Origin: Labedella phragmitis | Lineage (GTDB): Bacteria; Actinomycetota; Actinomycetes; Actinomycetales; Microbacteriaceae | Length of the DNA: 64,000 bases | Assembly (NCBI RefSeq): GCF_004078635.1 | Contig: NZ_RZNB01000005.1 | Span: 186,001 to 250,000 of the forward strand | Direction: 5' to 3' | In this document: piece after piece, positions 62,338 through 64,000 of the stretch | Position numbering within the stretch: position 1 is the first letter of the stretch | How the letters are laid out: every line of letters begins with the position of its first letter | Program-made: the position numbers and the translations under genes | The notes under the pieces: model-generated | Told to the model about the DNA's origin: nothing | The model's input: only the letters and a program-made list of their open reading frames with translations | Database searches by the model: none

Positions 62338-63429
62338 ATGGAACGACCGCGGCGAGACGAGCCGGTGACGGCTCGGCCGGGCGTCTCCTACGTCATGCCC
62401 GTCCTCAACGACGTCACGCATGTGCGGGCCGCCGTGCAGAGCCTCCTGGACCAGGACTACACCGGGGAGTTCGACATCGTGGTGGCGGTCGGGCCCTCGA
62501 TCGACGGGACGAACGAACTCGTGGAGGAGATGGGGCGGGCGGACCCACGGATCACCGTGGTCGACAACCCGGCCGGATCCACCCCGTCAGGGCTCAACAT
62601 CGCGATCCGCGCGTCGCGTCACCCCATCGTCATCCGCGTCGACGCGCATTCGGTCCTCCCGCGCGACTACGCGCGACTCGCGGTAGAGACGATCGAGCGG
62701 ACCGGTGCGGACAACGTCGGCGGGATCATGGACGCCCAGGGCACGACGGCTTTCGAGAAGGCCGTCGCCGGGGCCTACGGATCGCGAGTCGGCCTCGGGG
62801 GCACGCCTCATCACGTGGGAGGAGCTGAGGGGCCGGCGGACACGGTGTATCTCGGGGTCTTCCGGCGAAGCGCCCTCGAGCGGGTCGGGCTCTTCGACGA
62901 GCGCATCAAGCGGGGCCAGGACTGGGAGCTCAATGAGCGCATCCGCTCGAGCGGTGGCACGGTGTGGTTCACGCCCGAGCTGCGAGTCACCTACCGCCCG
63001 CGATCGACCCTGTCGCGACTCGGCCGTCAGTTCTTCTCGACGGGCCTGTGGCGGGGCGAGCTCACGCGGCTCATCGCGGCCTCGCGCAGCCTGCGATACT
63101 TCGCGCCGCCCGTGCTCGTCGTGGGCGTCTCCCTCGGGATCGTCCTCGGTCTCGTCGGGCTCGCGACCGCCGTGACCGGCCAGGCGGTCCCGCTGCTCCT
63201 GCTCGGCTGGCTGGCCCCCGCGGCCTACGCCGTCATCGTCGTCGTCGCCGCGGCCCTCGTCGCCCGTCGGGACGGTGTCGGGACCTTCGCGTGGTTTCTC
63301 GTAGTGTTGCCCTGTATCCACTTCTGCTGGGGCATCGGTTTCGTTCTCGGTTACCTCTCCCTTGCGAGCAACATCGCGGCGCAGACGTACAAGAAGGGCG
63401 CGGGCGCGAGTGACACACGAATCGGTTGA
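62338..63429 (+). CDS. Family 2 glycosyltransferase with C-terminal membrane helices
   Basis: A 363-residue GT-A enzyme. The N-terminus SYVMPVLNDVTHVRAAVQSL is the nucleotide-sugar fold, IRVDAHSVLP holds the DxH/DxD-like metal site, and QDWELNERIR the ED-like catalytic motif. Three or four helices close the protein (about residues 265-350). The donor and acceptor are unknown; it is similar in layout to succinoglycan-type membrane glycosyltransferases. The ATG at 62338 is preceded by GGAG, with a TAAGCT box about 30 bases upstream. The next gene overlaps its end by 20 bases. Confidence 0.85.
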   Translation: MERPRRDEPVTARPGVSYVMPVLNDVTHVRAAVQSLLDQDYTGEFDIVVAVGPSIDGTNELVEEMGRADPRITVVDNPAGSTPSGLNIAIRASRHPIVIRVDAHSVLPRDYARLAVETIERTGADNVGGIMDAQGTTAFEKAVAGAYGSRVGLGGTPHHVGGAEGPADTVYLGVFRRSALERVGLFDERIKRGQDWELNERIRSSGGTVWFTPELRVTYRPRSTLSRLGRQFFSTGLWRGELTRLIAASRSLRYFAPPVLVVGVSLGIVLGLVGLATAVTGQAVPLLLLGWLAPAAYAVIVVVAAALVARRDGVGTFAWFLVVLPCIHFCWGIGFVLGYLSLASNIAAQTYKKGAGASDTRIG

Positions 63430-64000
63430 GCGGCCGCTGAAGCCGCGCAGCTTCGCGGAGCTGAGGGCAGTGGCCCAGCCGCCCGAGGTGCGGAGCCGAC
63501 GCAACGCGGAGCACTGGACGGCGTCGCTCTACCTCCGGGACCTGTCGCCCTATCTCACGTGGGTCCTGCTGCGGACCCCCATCAGCGCGAACGGCGTCAC
63601 CGGGCTCATGATCCTCACCGGGTGGTCGGTCGCCGCTGCGCTCCTCATCCCGGGGTTCTGGGGGGCTGCGCTCGCGCTCGTGCTCGGTCAGATGCAGATG
63701 CTCGTGGACTGCTGCGACGGCGAAGTGGCCCGGTGGCGACGGACGTCCTCTCCCGCCGGAGCGTTCCTCGACGCGGTCGGTCACTACTCGACGGAGGCGC
63801 TCATCCCGCTCGCGCTCGCCATCCGCGCAGCGGGCTATCCGGTCACTGCCCCCGAGGACTTCGCATGGACGACGCTCGGCGCGCTCCTCGCCCTCGTCAT
63901 CATCCTCAACAAGGCGCTCAACGACATGGTCCGCGTCGCTCGGGCGAACTTCGGCGCACCGAAGCTGACGTACTCCGAGGGGGAGAGCGCACCCCGTGGC
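63410..64000 (+). CDS. CDP-alcohol phosphatidyltransferase family protein, 3'-truncated by the window edge
   Basis: At least 197 residues, open to the window end. Starting at the GTG at 63410 (VTHESVERPLKPRSF), which overlaps the previous gene by 20 bases, the protein has an N-terminal amphipathic part and helices such as GLMILTGWSVAAALLIPGF. The CDP-alcohol signature reads DCCDGEVARWRRTSSPAGAF followed by LDAVGHY: DG, AR, G and D are kept, but the last aspartate of DxxDGxxARxxxxxxxxGxxxDxxxD is histidine. It would join an alcohol to a CDP-activated lipid or polyol; the overlap with a glycosyltransferase suggests an envelope polymer role. Confidence 0.82.
   Translation, partial: MTHESVERPLKPRSFAELRAVAQPPEVRSRRNAEHWTASLYLRDLSPYLTWVLLRTPISANGVTGLMILTGWSVAAALLIPGFWGAALALVLGQMQMLVDCCDGEVARWRRTSSPAGAFLDAVGHYSTEALIPLALAIRAAGYPVTAPEDFAWTTLGALLALVIILNKALNDMVRVARANFGAPKLTYSEGESAPRG

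Overview
The window is high-GC, densely packed chromosomal DNA from an actinobacterium, most likely a member of the Microbacteriaceae (the family is my inference). The markers are AdnA/AdnB recombination helicase-nucleases, the actinobacterial type of DapD, DUF3117 and DUF3107 proteins, a UPF0182 membrane protein, many GTG starts with four-base stop/start overlaps, and many starts preceded at 6-7 bases by a TAnnnT box, as in leaderless transcripts. I see no insertion sequence, prophage, CRISPR array or rRNA. The only RNA gene is an initiator tRNA-Met.

Layout. 1-3.0 kb: the 3' three quarters of gcvP and a CPBP-family membrane protease. 3.3-10.3 kb: an oligopeptide ABC transporter. Its binding protein carries a one-base frameshift, one permease has a large extra membrane block, the two ATPases are fused, and an antisense PH-like membrane gene interrupts the cluster. 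10.3-18.9 kb: typA, an aminoglycoside-phosphotransferase-like kinase, the iron-uptake operon efeUOB behind a DtxR-like box, a small membrane protein, a ferredoxin and dapC. 19-27.7 kb: gltA, a penicillin-acylase-like hydrolase, divergent dapD and dapE, and two tandem PIG-V-like glycosyltransferases. 27.8-33.5 kb: DUF3117, an O-methyltransferase, tatB-apt, and the overlapping mgtE-like/DUF1003/mrp operon. From memory this resembles the tatB-mrp neighbourhood of Mycobacterium tuberculosis.

33.5-40.3 kb: aminopeptidase P, a membrane-anchored EEP phosphatase/nuclease, a PHP phosphoesterase followed by an 18-bp tandem repeat, a DEAD-box helicase, a ferritin-like protein, a small membrane protein and DUF3107. 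40.4-57.5 kb: adnA-adnB, a phosphotransferase-fold protein lacking its catalytic aspartates, nudC-uvrD2, an orphan leader-peptide-binding/E1-like protein, a DUF2342 metalloprotease, a PDZ-Lon secreted protease and UPF0182. This order also resembles a mycobacterial block as I remember it. 57.5-64 kb: initiator tRNA, a roughly 480-bp stretch without a convincing gene, type IB topoisomerase, a DapC-like aminotransferase, an HtrA-type protease, a GT2 glycosyltransferase and a truncated CDP-alcohol phosphotransferase.

How the genes work together. dapC, dapD and dapE supply three steps of the succinylase route to meso-diaminopimelate/lysine. EfeU, EfeO and EfeB form one iron importer, with EfeB probably exported by Tat, whose TatB is also encoded here. 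AdnA and AdnB should form one end-resection machine. The most unusual parts are the leader-peptide-binding/E1-like protein whose zinc cysteines are encoded antisense to the uvrD2 3' end, the likely pseudokinase converging on adnB, and the broken peptide-binding protein.
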